36,872 bases of DNA from the NCBI GenBank assembly GCA_029262005.1, contig JAJDAG010000045.1:1-36872 (forward strand). Reading direction: 5' to 3'. The notes under the pieces were generated by a model. It had not been told where the DNA came from and ran no database searches. It worked only from the letters and a program-made list of their open reading frames with translations. The stretch is from Candidatus Zhuqueibacterota bacterium. Lineage in GTDB: Bacteria; Zhuqueibacterota; Zhuqueibacteria; Oceanimicrobiales; Oceanimicrobiaceae. The position numbers and the translations under genes were made by a program. Positions 25,430-35,095 of the stretch are shown piece by piece. Positions within the stretch are counted from its first letter, which is position 1. Each line of letters begins with the position of its first letter.

Positions 25430-26341
25430 ATGAATATCATGCTTAAGCCAGTCAAAACAACAATTATTCTATCACTTTGGGTTTTACTCCTTAGCTCTAA
25501 CGTGTTTGCCGGTGCCTGGACGCTGGCAAAAGGACAGCTCTGGGTAAAGTCCTCCGTGTTTGTCCAGCGCACGCACGATCGCTACGCAGCGGCGATCTTT
25601 TTTTGCGATGGCCAGTTGTGCGACAACGGAGAAAGGACGCCTTTTTTCTTCAATGGAGAGGTCAAGTCCAATGTCGCAACCATGGATGTGTGGTACGCCT
25701 TAACAGACAGAATGGAGCTACAATTTCAGGTGCCTTTTTTTGACATCGCCTTCATTGATGACATAGATCCCAATCGCCCGAAATCAAAAGAATTTGGTGA
25801 TATAAAATTTGGGTTGCGTTATCGCCTTCTTTCCCAGCCTTTGGTCACCACATTTAATGTTGCCGCAAAAGCACCGACCGGTTTTTTGAACAAAGACTCT
25901 GAAGTCGTTCCAGTTGGAGATGGGCAATGGGATTTACACCTGCAGAGTCAGCTTTCCCGTTCATTGTACCCGCTACCTTTTTATGCGAGCCTTGATATTG
26001 GTTACAAATTTCGTTTTGACCCAAATGTTAAAAAGACCAATCTCGCTCCGGGAGACGAATTTACACTCAGAGCAGAACTTGGCTTCAATCTAAATAAACG
26101 CGTTTTGCTCAAAGCTGCCCTGGACGGCTTTTGGGGCAACGAGTTCACCGCTATCCTGTCTGACTCAAGACTGGCGCTCGCAAATTCCGATCGAAGTATT
26201 CTATATTTTGAAACGGGATTCTATTGGGAACTGAAAGCGCCGCTTGCTATCGAGGCGTCAGTTAGAACAAGTTTGTCCGGGAAGAACTATCCTGCGGGAG
26301 AGGTTTACGGGATGGGCTTGTCATATACTTTTTCGCTGTAG
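25430..26341 (+). CDS. outer-membrane beta-barrel protein, paralog of the one at 2209
   Basis: 303 residues. A signal peptide (TTIILSLWVLLLSSNVFAG) is followed by AGAWTLAKGQLWVKSSVFVQ, matching the mature start of the 2209 protein. The barrel strands include MELQFQVPFF, FGDIKFGLRYRLL, TFNVAAKAPTGF, YASLDIGYKFRF and ELGFNLNKRVLLKAALDGFW, and the protein ends GMGLSYTFSL, a canonical outer-membrane C-terminus. The strand order resembles the phenol-degradation meta-pathway/transporter barrel class. Two in-frame ATGs (25430, 25439) precede the signal; the first is listed, but the second would serve as well. It is next to a DUF3179 gene and so may be its outer-membrane partner. The substrate is unknown. 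Confidence 0.78.
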   Translation: MNIMLKPVKTTIILSLWVLLLSSNVFAGAWTLAKGQLWVKSSVFVQRTHDRYAAAIFFCDGQLCDNGERTPFFFNGEVKSNVATMDVWYALTDRMELQFQVPFFDIAFIDDIDPNRPKSKEFGDIKFGLRYRLLSQPLVTTFNVAAKAPTGFLNKDSEVVPVGDGQWDLHLQSQLSRSLYPLPFYASLDIGYKFRFDPNVKKTNLAPGDEFTLRAELGFNLNKRVLLKAALDGFWGNEFTAILSDSRLALANSDRSILYFETGFYWELKAPLAIEASVRTSLSGKNYPAGEVYGMGLSYTFSL

Positions 26342-26472
26342 TAGAGCCGGAACGGCACGCTCAGGCCTTGGAGTAAATCAAGAAAAGAAAGAGTGAAATT
26401 ACTTCTACTTGTCGTTTTGGTCCTTTCGTTTTCGAGTAAAACACATTCCGGCTGACGCTTCGCCTCAACCAT

Positions 26473-27834
26473 TTACAGTCCATATTTCTTAATTTTGTAA
26501 CGCATTGTCCGCAGGCTGATTTTCAATATTTTAGCAGCCTCTGACTTGTTGCCGTCTGCACTTTTAATCGCTTCTTGCAAGATCAGTTTTTCGGCTACGT
26601 CAACTTTATCCTTAAAGGTTGGGCCGGCCACACTGAGAAAGTCGCCGTGACTACCTTTCTGTGAACGTTTGCCTGTGACCAGCGGTAAATGTTCAGGTAA
26701 AATCACCTCACCATCACCTAAAATCATAGCGTTTTCAACGGCATTTTCAATCTGCCGCACATTGCCGGGCCAATCATAATTCAAGCAAATCTGCAGTGCT
26801 TCATTAGATAAAACAGGCATGGGAATCTTGTTGTAAAGACTAATTTTCTTGATGAAATGATCGAGCAACAAAGGAATATCATCCTTACGCTCACGCAACG
26901 GCGGAAGTATCATGGGTATGACATTAAGGCGATAATACAAGTCTTCACGAAACCGCCCATGTTCAATCGCGTCCTCCAGATTACGGTTTGTAGCCGCAAT
27001 CACCCTGACATCAACATCTATGGTCTCGCTATCTCCCAGCCGGCTGAATTGACGCTCCTGCAAAAAACGAAGTAGCTTTACTTGTATATTTTCAGAGATG
27101 TCGCCAATTTCATCAAGAAAAATGGTGCCATTTTCCGCCATCTCAATACGCCCTTTCCTGTCACTGTCAGCACCGGTAAATGCACCTTTTTTGTAGCCAA
27201 AAAGTTCACTCTCCAACAGCGTTTCGGGAAATGAAGCACAACTAATTTCGACCAAAGGCTTGCCGGCTCTGAGGCTATTGTAATGTATCGCACGAGCCAC
27301 AAGCTCTTTACCGGTACCACTTTCCCCCTGAATGAACACAGTCGATTGTCTCTTGGCAACTTTCTCGATTGTCTGAAAAACATGTTGCATGACAGCGCTT
27401 CTGCCAACAATATTTTCAAAGCTGTAAGTGGACTTAACCTGCTGCTTAAGTTCAACATTTTCACGCTGCAGCTTCTGCTCATCAACAGCCTTTTCCAGAA
27501 TAACAAAAAGTTCATCGAGATCCAGCGGTTTGGTCAGGTATTCGTACACGCCGCGCTTCATCGCTTCCACAGCATCCTTCACTGAACTGTAGGCAGTCAT
27601 GACAATGGTCTTCATCTCAGGGGCAAATGGCAAAGCGCGCTGGTAGAGCTCCATGCCATTTATTTCCGGCATTTTCAGATCGGTCAACAATATATCAAAG
27701 GACCGCTTCTGCAAAATCGTCAATGCTTTCCTGGCGCTGTCAACGCCATCGACTTCATGCCCTTCTTCACGGAGAATTTCCGTCAAGCCGGAAAGTGTAT
27801 TACGGTCATCTTCAACAATTAAAATTTCAGCCAT
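26473..27834 (-). CDS. sigma-54-dependent response regulator (NtrC/AtoC family)
   Basis: 453 residues with all three domains. The receiver spans 1-115, with the acidic pair Asp9/Asp10, phospho-acceptor Asp52 (LLTDLKMP), Thr80 and Lys102. The AAA+ domain spans about 140-375, with Walker A GESGTGKE (170-177), the sigma-54 contact loop GAFTGA (217-222), Walker B GTIFLDEIGD and the arginine-finger region FREDLYYRLNV. A Fis-type helix-turn-helix closes the protein (GNKSEAAKILKISLRTMRY then KIKKYGL). It activates RNA polymerase holding sigma-54 upon phosphorylation. The partner histidine kinase is not in this window and the gene is isolated, so its target is unknown. No -24/-12 promoter was recognised nearby. 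Confidence 0.95.
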   Translation of the reverse strand: MAEILIVEDDRNTLSGLTEILREEGHEVDGVDSARKALTILQKRSFDILLTDLKMPEINGMELYQRALPFAPEMKTIVMTAYSSVKDAVEAMKRGVYEYLTKPLDLDELFVILEKAVDEQKLQRENVELKQQVKSTYSFENIVGRSAVMQHVFQTIEKVAKRQSTVFIQGESGTGKELVARAIHYNSLRAGKPLVEISCASFPETLLESELFGYKKGAFTGADSDRKGRIEMAENGTIFLDEIGDISENIQVKLLRFLQERQFSRLGDSETIDVDVRVIAATNRNLEDAIEHGRFREDLYYRLNVIPMILPPLRERKDDIPLLLDHFIKKISLYNKIPMPVLSNEALQICLNYDWPGNVRQIENAVENAMILGDGEVILPEHLPLVTGKRSQKGSHGDFLSVAGPTFKDKVDVAEKLILQEAIKSADGNKSEAAKILKISLRTMRYKIKKYGL

Positions 27835-28043
27835 GCAGTGCGCCTTTTCACTCCGAACTCAACGGGTTTTACTTGCCCTGTCAACCCGCAGGCTTTATGA
27901 GAGAATTTGCTTTTACTATGTCGCCTTGTGCGGCGTAGTATGGAGATGGTTTAAACAAACATGTGATTGGTCAGCCACGGAAGTGTGTGGCGTGAAAAAA
28001 AAATTTACTTTGCCCCTTCTCAGTAAAAACCGGGCCAATAAAA

Positions 28044-29009
28044 TCAAAGCGCCTTTAATTCAGTGGCATTTACAATATTAGGTACCGCTTTTCCGTGTAA
28101 ATAGTCCGATAAAGTTTCGCCGATCTCACTGGCAAGGCGTTTTTGTGCATCAATGGTGCTGGCACCCAGATGTGGCGTTGTAATGATATTCGTCAACTTA
28201 CTCAAACGAAAATCAGCAGGTGGCTCACTTTCAAAGACATCAAGCGCTGCACCTGCGACTTTGCCGCTTTCAACCGCCCGATAAAGTGCCGCTTCATCAA
28301 CAACGCCACCGCGAGAAACATTGATAAGCCGTAATTCTTTTTTACAAACAGCAAATTGTTCGTCTGAAATCAAATTGCGAGTGTGTCGATTCAGTGGAAC
28401 GTGCAACGTAATAAAATCAGACTGTGCAATCAGGCTGTCAAAATCGACTTCTTTAACACCGATAGCCTCGAAATCCTCTGGTGACAAAACAGGGTCAAAA
28501 GCAATGACCTTCATGCCAAAAGCAAGAGAGCGGCTGGCGACCTCTTTGCCGATTTGCCCAAGGCCGACAATACCGAGGGTTTTACCAAACAACTCTACTC
28601 CCACAAACTGGCCGCGCTGCCACTGCTCATCACGCATGGACAAGTAGGCCGCGGGAATTTTTCTCGCCAGGGCAATCATAAGCGCAAAGGTCTGTTCTGC
28701 AGCAGAAATTGTATTGCCTCCGGGTGAATTCAGTACTGCAATTTTGTTCCTTGTAGCGGCTATCAAATCGACATTATCGACGCCGGTACCAGCCCTGCCG
28801 ATCACGCGCAGATTTACGGCTGTGGTGATAATATCGGCAGTAACCTTGGTTGCGCTTCGCACCACAAGTCCGTGATATTGCGAAATGCACGCCTGCAAAT
28901 CAGCGGCAGACAGCCCCGGAGTGTAAGTAACGACACACCCTTTTTTTTCCAGCAAGGCAACACAATCCGCATCCACAGCATCCGAGATTAAAACTTTATA
29001 CCCAGGCAT
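28044..29009 (-). CDS. serA: D-3-phosphoglycerate dehydrogenase, short form without ACT domain
   Basis: 321 residues of the D-2-hydroxyacid dehydrogenase family. NAD binding: GIVGLGQIG (146-154), with Asp172 after strand two. Substrate and catalytic residues: RSATKV (51-56), Arg233 in NVSRGGVVDEAAL, Glu262 in DVFESEPP and His280 in TPHLGAST. The ending AVPNIVNA is characteristic of SerA. The C-terminal regulatory domains of long SerA are absent, so serine feedback through ACT is unlikely. Its ATG directly abuts the TAA of the aminotransferase gene upstream, and the pair covers the oxidation and possibly transamination arms of serine synthesis. A related 2-hydroxyacid dehydrogenase function remains possible. 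Confidence 0.85.
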   Translation of the reverse strand: MPGYKVLISDAVDADCVALLEKKGCVVTYTPGLSAADLQACISQYHGLVVRSATKVTADIITTAVNLRVIGRAGTGVDNVDLIAATRNKIAVLNSPGGNTISAAEQTFALMIALARKIPAAYLSMRDEQWQRGQFVGVELFGKTLGIVGLGQIGKEVASRSLAFGMKVIAFDPVLSPEDFEAIGVKEVDFDSLIAQSDFITLHVPLNRHTRNLISDEQFAVCKKELRLINVSRGGVVDEAALYRAVESGKVAGAALDVFESEPPADFRLSKLTNIITTPHLGASTIDAQKRLASEIGETLSDYLHGKAVPNIVNATELKAL

Positions 29010-30149
29010 TTATTCGTCTTCCATGAAAATGCGTTGAACAGCCCGGACACCTGCTCCCGGCTCAAAATTCCAGTTGAAATCACGAAGTGTTAGTTCCACA
29101 GCGGATGCCATTGCTACCATGTCGAGGGCATCGTAGTAACCCATGTGAGCGATCCGAAAAATCCTGCCTTTCAACTGAGCTTGTCCGCCCGCAACAGTGA
29201 TGCCATATTTCTCCCGCATACGATTGACAAACTTGATGCCGTCAATAGATTCAGGTACTTTTATGGCCGTCAAAGAGTCGGAGGGTGAATGAGCAAAAAG
29301 TTCCAGGCCGAGCGCTAGCGCACCCTGGCGTGTAGCGTGGGCCAGCCGCGCGTAATTTGCCCACATATTTTCCAGGCCTTCGGCGCGAATCATCGACAAC
29401 GATTCGCGCAACCCCATCAGAAGCGTAATACCAGGCGTCCAGGCGGTCGCCGTTTTCGCCAAAGCCACTTTTTCCTTTTTAAAATCGAAATAGAATTTGG
29501 GCATATTTGAACTACCGACTCGTTCCCATGCACGTTGGCTCATGGCAACAACAGAAAGTCCCGGCGGTGCCATCAGACCTTTCTGGGAGCCGGTTACCGC
29601 CACATCTATCCCCCACTCGTCCATCTTGAAAGGCAGCACTCCGGCTGAAGTAATGGAATCAACCACCAGCAATGCATCGGAGTTGTTGTGCACAATGCCT
29701 GCAATGGTCTCAACGTCGGATGCAACCCCGGTGGATGTTTCGCTATGCGTTATAAAAACAGCCCTGGTATCGGAATTCTCTCTAAGAAACTTTTTTATAT
29801 CATCCGGGTTGACGGCATCACCCCACGGCACATTATGAATGTGTGTATTGGCACCGTAGGCAACACACAATTCCCCCCATCTCTCTCCAAACTTGCCACC
29901 TGAAACTGTTAATACTTTCTCATCTCTCGACAACAAATTAACGACACAGGCTTCCATAGCGCCGGTACCGGAAGAAGTAAGTACAAACACATCTCCTTCA
30001 GTTTGAAAAAAGTAGTGTAGGTCATCTATGACGCCTGCCAGAATTTCCTTAAACTCCGAACCGCGATGATGCATCATCGGATTCGACATTGCTACTCGCA
30101 CCCGTTCCGGTATTTGTGTGGGGCCTGGTGTAAAAAGTCTGGGACGCAT
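29010..30149 (-). CDS. class V PLP aminotransferase (serine-pyruvate / alanine-glyoxylate type)
   Basis: 379 residues. It opens with FTPGPTQIPERV and HHRGSEF, typical of the small-molecule class V group that includes alanine-glyoxylate, serine-pyruvate and soluble-hydrogenase small-subunit-like enzymes. SSGTGAMEA binds the PLP phosphate, VVDSITSAG carries the ring-binding Asp, and TGSQKGLMAPPG holds the Schiff-base lysine, Lys190. The end RIFRIAHMGY contains the substrate-carboxylate Arg. Coupling to serA suggests it makes phosphoserine or serine by transamination, as this family does in several bacteria lacking a canonical SerC. The start overlaps the engB stop (TAATG). The exact amino donor and acceptor cannot be told from sequence. 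Confidence 0.88.
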   Translation of the reverse strand: MRPRLFTPGPTQIPERVRVAMSNPMMHHRGSEFKEILAGVIDDLHYFFQTEGDVFVLTSSGTGAMEACVVNLLSRDEKVLTVSGGKFGERWGELCVAYGANTHIHNVPWGDAVNPDDIKKFLRENSDTRAVFITHSETSTGVASDVETIAGIVHNNSDALLVVDSITSAGVLPFKMDEWGIDVAVTGSQKGLMAPPGLSVVAMSQRAWERVGSSNMPKFYFDFKKEKVALAKTATAWTPGITLLMGLRESLSMIRAEGLENMWANYARLAHATRQGALALGLELFAHSPSDSLTAIKVPESIDGIKFVNRMREKYGITVAGGQAQLKGRIFRIAHMGYYDALDMVAMASAVELTLRDFNWNFEPGAGVRAVQRIFMEDE

Positions 30150-30736
30150 TATTGTTCCAAAAAGGTCAATATTTCCCGCATGAGCATTTTTTTCCCCATA
30201 CCATTAACTGAAGAAAATGGGATAATTTCTCTTGCAATTAGCGGGGTCAATTCTCGGGTTAATTTTTTCAACTGATTCAGTAAAGCTGATTTTGAAAGTT
30301 TATCTGTCTTTGTGGCCACGAGGCAAACAGGGCGTTTTATTTCTTTGAGCCACTCAAGCAACTGCATGTCAAGCACGCTGGCGCCATGCCGAACATCAAT
30401 AATGGATACCACCCCTTTCAGGTTCTCGCTACTTAGCAGATACTGTCCGATGAGCCGTTGCCAATGCTCTTTTTCGCTTTTTGAGACTTTAGCGTAACCA
30501 TAGCCCGGCAAATCCACAAAGTAGTATTTATTATTGATAAGGAAATAATTGAGATGGCGGGTCTTACCGGGAGTTGAACTGGTTTTCGCCATTTTCTTCC
30601 GGTTCAGGATACAGTTTATCAGGCTGGACTTACCGACATTCGAACGTCCGGCAAACGCGACCTCATTAAGCCGATCAGTAGGCAATTGGTCCAGGCCTGC
30701 AACACTTTTTACAAACTCAACATGGGTTATTTTCAT
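30149..30736 (-). CDS. engB: ribosome-biogenesis GTPase EngB (YsxC/YihA)
   Basis: 195 residues, normal length. The GTPase motifs are G1 GRSNVGKS (30-37), G2 with STPGKT, G3 DLPGYGYA (75-82) and G4 TKTD (142-145), and SSVNG provides G5. The family binds the large ribosomal subunit during assembly. It is 11 bases after the lon stop and overlaps the aminotransferase start by one base, so it belongs to the same message. Confidence 0.96.
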   Translation of the reverse strand: MKITHVEFVKSVAGLDQLPTDRLNEVAFAGRSNVGKSSLINCILNRKKMAKTSSTPGKTRHLNYFLINNKYYFVDLPGYGYAKVSKSEKEHWQRLIGQYLLSSENLKGVVSIIDVRHGASVLDMQLLEWLKEIKRPVCLVATKTDKLSKSALLNQLKKLTRELTPLIAREIIPFSSVNGMGKKMLMREILTFLEQ

Positions 30737-30747
30737 GGCCGTTGAAT

Positions 30748-33087
30748 CTAAACAAATGCTGCTTTAAGCACTTGATCCATCTCCTTCACGGAAATAATCT
30801 TAAGGCCCTTTTTGACCATGTCATTAATTTCAATCAAATCCTTTTCATTTTCATAGGGTACGATAACCTTCTTAATGCCTGATCGTTTCGCTGCAAGCAA
30901 CTTTTCGTTGAGCCCCCCAATACCCAAAACATGACCGCGCAAGGTTATCTCACCTGTCATGGCAAGCTCTTTTTGCACACGTTTTCCGGTCAGCGCAGAG
31001 ATAAGCGCAACAGCAATCGTAATTCCGGCTGACGGGCCATCCTTGGGGGTCGCGCCTTCAGGGACATGAACATGAATATCTTTTTCTTTCCAAAATTCAC
31101 CTTCAATACCCAGGCTCAAGGCATTTGTCCGCGCATAAGAAAAGGCAGCCTGGGCGGATTCTTTCATAACATCACCAAGTTTCCCGGTCAAGGACAGCTT
31201 GCCTTTGCCAATCATTATATTGACTTCTATCTCCAGAACATCTCCACCATATTGTGTCCAGGCAAGGCCAAGAGCCGACCCCAGCTGATGCTCGTGCGCA
31301 AGTTTGCGATCGCGGAATTTGGCAACGCCCAGATATTTCTGCAGGCTCTCGGTCGTTACACTGTGTATCCTCGTTTTACCGTCAAGCACGATTTCTTTTG
31401 CAATCTTCCTGCAAACAGTAGCCAATTCACGCTCCAGATTACGCACACCCGCTTCCCGCGTGTACTCGCGTATTACCTGCTGAATAGCAGCCTTCTGGAA
31501 CTTAAGTGAGGTCTTCTTCAAACCGTGTTGTTTTAACAATTTAGGCAGCAAAAACCTGGTGGCAATCTCCATCTTTTCATAGTCGAGATAACCAGGAAGA
31601 TTAATAACCTCCATACGGTCACGCAAAGGCTCGGGTATCTGACTTTCGACATTAGCTGTGGTTATAAACAGAATCTTGCTCAAGTCGTAGTCAACCTCAA
31701 GGTAGTGATCGTTGAAAGCTTTATTCTGCTCCGGATCAAGTACTTCCAGCAAAGCGGATGAAGGATCTCCCCGGAAATCCATGCTCATTTTATCAACTTC
31801 ATCTAACAAAAAAATCGGATTAACGGTCTTGGCCTTCTTGAGACTTTGAATAATTTTACCCGGCATTGAACCAATATAGGTTCGACGATGACCACGAATT
31901 TCAGCCTCATCACGAACGCCCCCAAGCGAAACGCGAACAAAATTACGGCCCATTGCGTCTGCAACCGACTTGCCCAATGATGTCTTGCCAACTCCCGGAG
32001 GCCCGACAAAGCAGAGAATCGGCCCCTTTATATACTTGGATAGTTTCATCACTGCGATGTGTTCAAGTATTCGCTCTTTTGGCTTATCCATGGCAAAGTG
32101 ATCGTTATCGAGAACCTTGGCAGCCACGCCAACATCGAGACTGTCTTTGGTTTTCTTATGCCAGGGCACAGCCACCAACCAATCCAGGTAGTTTCGAATG
32201 ACAGTAGCTTCAGGGGAAAACGGTGAGGTTTGCCTGAGTTTCTCCAACTCGTCCAGAGCCCGTTCCTCAGCCTCAACGCTCATTTTTGCCTTCTTTATTT
32301 TTTCGCCTAAGAAGGCAATCTCACCATTCGCCTCTCCCTCATCTCCCAACTCTTCCTGAATGGCACGCATCTGTTCCTGCAAAAAAATATGTTTTTGTGA
32401 TTTATGTATTCGCCCACGCACCTTGTCTTCCAAACCACGCTCCAGCTCAAGAATTTCTATTTCAGATTCAAGGAGCTTCAAAAGATATGTGAGCTGTTTT
32501 TCAGAAGTTCTTGCTTCAAGCAACTTCTGTTTATCTCCCACATCTGTTTGTAAATGCGAGGCGACCAAATCCGCAAACCGGTGCGGCTGACCGGCCCGTT
32601 CCACAGCGAGCAAAATCTCATCAGGCAAATTTCGATGCAGCTTGACGTATTCTTTAAACAGAGCACTGACCCGACGCACTTTAGCCTTCACCTCCGGCGT
32701 AACCGTATCCGGCTCAGACAACACATCAATTTGAGCCTGAAAATGGTTATCCACAGACAAAAAGCGTTTTATTCGACCACGAACAATGCCTTCAACCAAT
32801 ACTTTCATCAGGCCATTGGGCAGCTTCAAAACTTGTAAAATGCGTGCAACCACGCCCACACGATACAAGTCCTTCTTGTCAGGCTCATCCACATTTACAT
32901 CTTTCTGCGCGGAAAGAAAGATGTGTTTATCCAACAACATCGACTCTTCGATGGCTTTCAGAGAAGCCTCCCGCCCGATGAGTAACGGATAAATCATATA
33001 CGGGAACACCACAATTTCCTTAAGTGGAAGAATTGGCAGGCGCGTATTGATTTCGATTACAACGTCATCACGAATAACTTTATGCAT
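30748..33087 (-). CDS. lon: ATP-dependent protease Lon (LonA)
   Basis: 779 residues. The N-terminal substrate domain begins [17 protein letters not shown], followed by a coiled region at about 190-260. AAA+ domain: Walker [10 protein letters not shown] (362-370), Walker [10 protein letters not shown] and arginine finger LRDRMEVI. The peptidase domain has Ser686 in PKDGPSAG and Lys729 in [10 protein letters not shown], the Ser-Lys dyad. It degrades misfolded and regulatory proteins in the cytoplasm. A terminator-like hairpin separates it from clpX, so it may also have its own promoter, fitting separate heat control. The protein is complete. Confidence 0.97.
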   Translation of the reverse strand: MHKVIRDDVVIEINTRLPILPLKEIVVFPYMIYPLLIGREASLKAIEESMLLDKHIFLSAQKDVNVDEPDKKDLYRVGVVARILQVLKLPNGLMKVLVEGIVRGRIKRFLSVDNHFQAQIDVLSEPDTVTPEVKAKVRRVSALFKEYVKLHRNLPDEILLAVERAGQPHRFADLVASHLQTDVGDKQKLLEARTSEKQLTYLLKLLESEIEILELERGLEDKVRGRIHKSQKHIFLQEQMRAIQEELGDEGEANGEIAFLGEKIKKAKMSVEAEERALDELEKLRQTSPFSPEATVIRNYLDWLVAVPWHKKTKDSLDVGVAAKVLDNDHFAMDKPKERILEHIAVMKLSKYIKGPILCFVGPPGVGKTSLGKSVADAMGRNFVRVSLGGVRDEAEIRGHRRTYIGSMPGKIIQSLKKAKTVNPIFLLDEVDKMSMDFRGDPSSALLEVLDPEQNKAFNDHYLEVDYDLSKILFITTANVESQIPEPLRDRMEVINLPGYLDYEKMEIATRFLLPKLLKQHGLKKTSLKFQKAAIQQVIREYTREAGVRNLERELATVCRKIAKEIVLDGKTRIHSVTTESLQKYLGVAKFRDRKLAHEHQLGSALGLAWTQYGGDVLEIEVNIMIGKGKLSLTGKLGDVMKESAQAAFSYARTNALSLGIEGEFWKEKDIHVHVPEGATPKDGPSAGITIAVALISALTGKRVQKELAMTGEITLRGHVLGIGGLNEKLLAAKRSGIKKVIVPYENEKDLIEINDMVKKGLKIISVKEMDQVLKAAFV

Positions 33088-33100
33088 ACTTAATTAATCC

Positions 33101-33142
33101 AAAACAAAAAATCTCCCAGCAGCACTTCGCTGAGGAAGATTT
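33101..33142 (-). terminator. terminator-like hairpin between clpX and lon
   Basis: On the minus strand AAATCTTCC pairs with GGGAGATTT (one G-U), with CAGC/GCTG closing an inner stem. The T-rich run TTTTTTGTTTTGG follows. It would end or attenuate the tig-clpP-clpX message before lon. Confidence 0.65.
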
Positions 33143-33174
33143 ATCTTTCGTTCCCTATTTTAAATTACTGGAAG

Positions 33175-34422
33175 TCAAGCACTTTTCTTTACCTGCTTAA
33201 AGCCAAGTACCGGCTCGCTTATCTTTTGCACTGAGCCCTTTGTAATAACGCAATGCCCAACATCTTTTCTGGAGGGCAAATCATACATCAGGTCCAGCAT
33301 AACTTCTTCAAAAATTGACCGTAACGCCCGAGCCCCCGTTTTTCTGATTTTGGCGATTCGGACAATTTCACGCAATGCATCCGGCTCCATTTCAAGCTCA
33401 ACATCGTCCATTTCAAAAAGACGCTTGTATTGCTTTGTAAGCGCGTTTTTAGGTTTCACTAGAATTTCAAGAAGCGCATCTTCGTCGAGTTCATCAAGCA
33501 CTGCTACCACGGGGAGCCTACCTATTAACTCGGGGATTAAACCGTACTGCAACAAATCTTCCGGCTCAATATGGTTCAGTAAATCAGGCCGAGTCTCGTC
33601 GAAAGTTTCCTTTACTTCAGCGCCAAAGCCGATGTTCTTTTTACCAAGTCGTGCACTGATTATCTTGCTCAGCCCAACGAATGCACCACCACAAATAAAC
33701 AAAATATTTTTCGTATCGATGTTAATGAGATTCTGCTCAGGATGTTTGCGACCACCCTTTGGCGGTACAGCAGCTTGTGTTCCCTCAAGCAGCTTAAGCA
33801 ATGCCTGCTGCACACCTTCGCCGGAGACATCGCGGGTTATCGAAGGATTACCATCCTTACGAGTTATTTTGTCAATCTCATCAAGATAAACAATGCCACG
33901 CTCCGCCTTTTCAACATCATAATCGGCTGCCTGCAAAAGCCGAACGAGAATATTCTCAACGTCTTCGCCGACATAGCCGGCTTCAGTCAACGTCGTCGCA
34001 TCGGCAATCGTAAACGGCACTTGTAGAAATTTTGCCAGGGTTTGGGCAAGAAGTGTCTTGCCTGTTCCGGTAGGACCAACTAATAAGATATTGCTTTTAT
34101 CAATCTCAACATCATCAAAAGCGTCGTGTGATTTGATGCGCTTATAGTGATTATAAACAGCCACAGCAAGATTTTTCTTGGCAAAATCCTGACCAATTAC
34201 ATAATCATCCAACGCATTTTTAATGTCCGCTGGGAGAAGATCGTCACCTTCAAAGGCCTGGCCCCGACGAATATAGTCTTCTTTGATAATATCACTGGCA
34301 CTGCGAACACACTCGTTGCATATATAAACATCAGGTCCGGTAACAATGCACTCAACCTGATTAGAGTTCTTACTACAGAATGAGCAAACATACAGCCGCT
34401 CTTTACTTTCTCGTTCTCCCAA
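33175..34422 (-). CDS. clpX: ClpXP ATPase subunit ClpX
   Basis: 415 residues. The zinc-binding domain has Cys13, Cys16, Cys35 and Cys38 (CSFC ... CNEC). The AAA+ domain has Walker A GPTGTGKT (116-123), a pore loop in AGYVGED, Walker [11 protein letters not shown] and the conserved [19 protein letters not shown]. It unfolds substrates for ClpP. The start is TTG at 34420-34422 with AGGGAG eight bases upstream, 12 bases after the clpP stop. No frame-compatible ATG gives a full zinc domain. Confidence 0.97.
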   Translation of the reverse strand: MGERESKERLYVCSFCSKNSNQVECIVTGPDVYICNECVRSASDIIKEDYIRRGQAFEGDDLLPADIKNALDDYVIGQDFAKKNLAVAVYNHYKRIKSHDAFDDVEIDKSNILLVGPTGTGKTLLAQTLAKFLQVPFTIADATTLTEAGYVGEDVENILVRLLQAADYDVEKAERGIVYLDEIDKITRKDGNPSITRDVSGEGVQQALLKLLEGTQAAVPPKGGRKHPEQNLINIDTKNILFICGGAFVGLSKIISARLGKKNIGFGAEVKETFDETRPDLLNHIEPEDLLQYGLIPELIGRLPVVAVLDELDEDALLEILVKPKNALTKQYKRLFEMDDVELEMEPDALREIVRIAKIRKTGARALRSIFEEVMLDLMYDLPSRKDVGHCVITKGSVQKISEPVLGFKQVKKSA

Positions 34423-34434
34423 CCGACTTACTCC

Positions 34435-35058
34435 CTATCTGCTATCTGATTTCTTATTGGCCTTCTTTTTTGTCAGCCCTCTACGATCAATCACGTCATC
34501 GATGATTCCATATTTTTTGGCCTCATCCGCTGACATAAAAAAATTACGGTCCGTGTCTACGGTGATTTTTTCAACTGTCTGCCCTGTGTGCAGGGCGAGA
34601 ATTTCGTTTAGCCGCTCACGCGTGTACAGAATTTCACGTGACTGAATCTCAATGTCCGATGCCTGGCCTTGCGCCCCACCAAGCGGCTGATGGATCATAA
34701 TTCTTGCATGGGGCAACGCAAACCGTTTTCCCTCAGCCCCGGCAGCCAGCAAAACGGCCCCCATACTAGAAGCCTGTCCCATACAAAAGGTGACTACATC
34801 GGGTTTTACGTGTTGCATTGTATCATAAATGGCAAGGCCGGCCGTTACATAGCCACCCGGCGAGTTAATGTAAATAGAAATATCTTTATCCGGATCATCT
34901 GCTTCCAAAAACAACATTTGAGCGATGGCAAGACTCGCCACAACATCATCGATTGCTGTTCCAATAAAAATTATCCGTTCTTTTAAAAGGCGGGAAAAAA
35001 TGTCGTACGCGCGTTCGCCTCTTCCTGTTTGCTCAACTACAACTGGTACCAGTCCCAT
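34435..35058 (-). CDS. clpP: ATP-dependent Clp protease proteolytic subunit
   Basis: 207 residues, normal length. The active-site Ser98 lies in GQASSMG and His123 in RIMIHQP. The third triad position, Asp in DTERDRF of E. coli, is Asn172 here (DTDRNFF). The handle region [15 protein letters not shown] and the C-terminus are normal. It forms the barrel that degrades proteins delivered by ClpX, whose gene follows by 12 bases. An Asn at this position is known from Listeria ClpP1, which is active in mixed complexes; no second clpP is visible in this window. Confidence 0.96.
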   Translation of the reverse strand: MGLVPVVVEQTGRGERAYDIFSRLLKERIIFIGTAIDDVVASLAIAQMLFLEADDPDKDISIYINSPGGYVTAGLAIYDTMQHVKPDVVTFCMGQASSMGAVLLAAGAEGKRFALPHARIMIHQPLGGAQGQASDIEIQSREILYTRERLNEILALHTGQTVEKITVDTDRNFFMSADEAKKYGIIDDVIDRRGLTKKKANKKSDSR

Positions 35059-35095
35059 AGTAATCTCTTTCCTTATATTGCAACTTCAAATATCA

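Noticed and set aside
26342-26472. A sigma-54 promoter between the barrel gene and the response regulator
   Set aside because: No TGGCAC-N5-TTGCA arrangement with the right spacing was found on either strand.
27976-28010. GCCAC...GTGGC hairpin next to a run of nine A residues
   Set aside because: The run has the wrong polarity: the T-run would precede the stem on the minus strand, and no plus-strand gene ends here.
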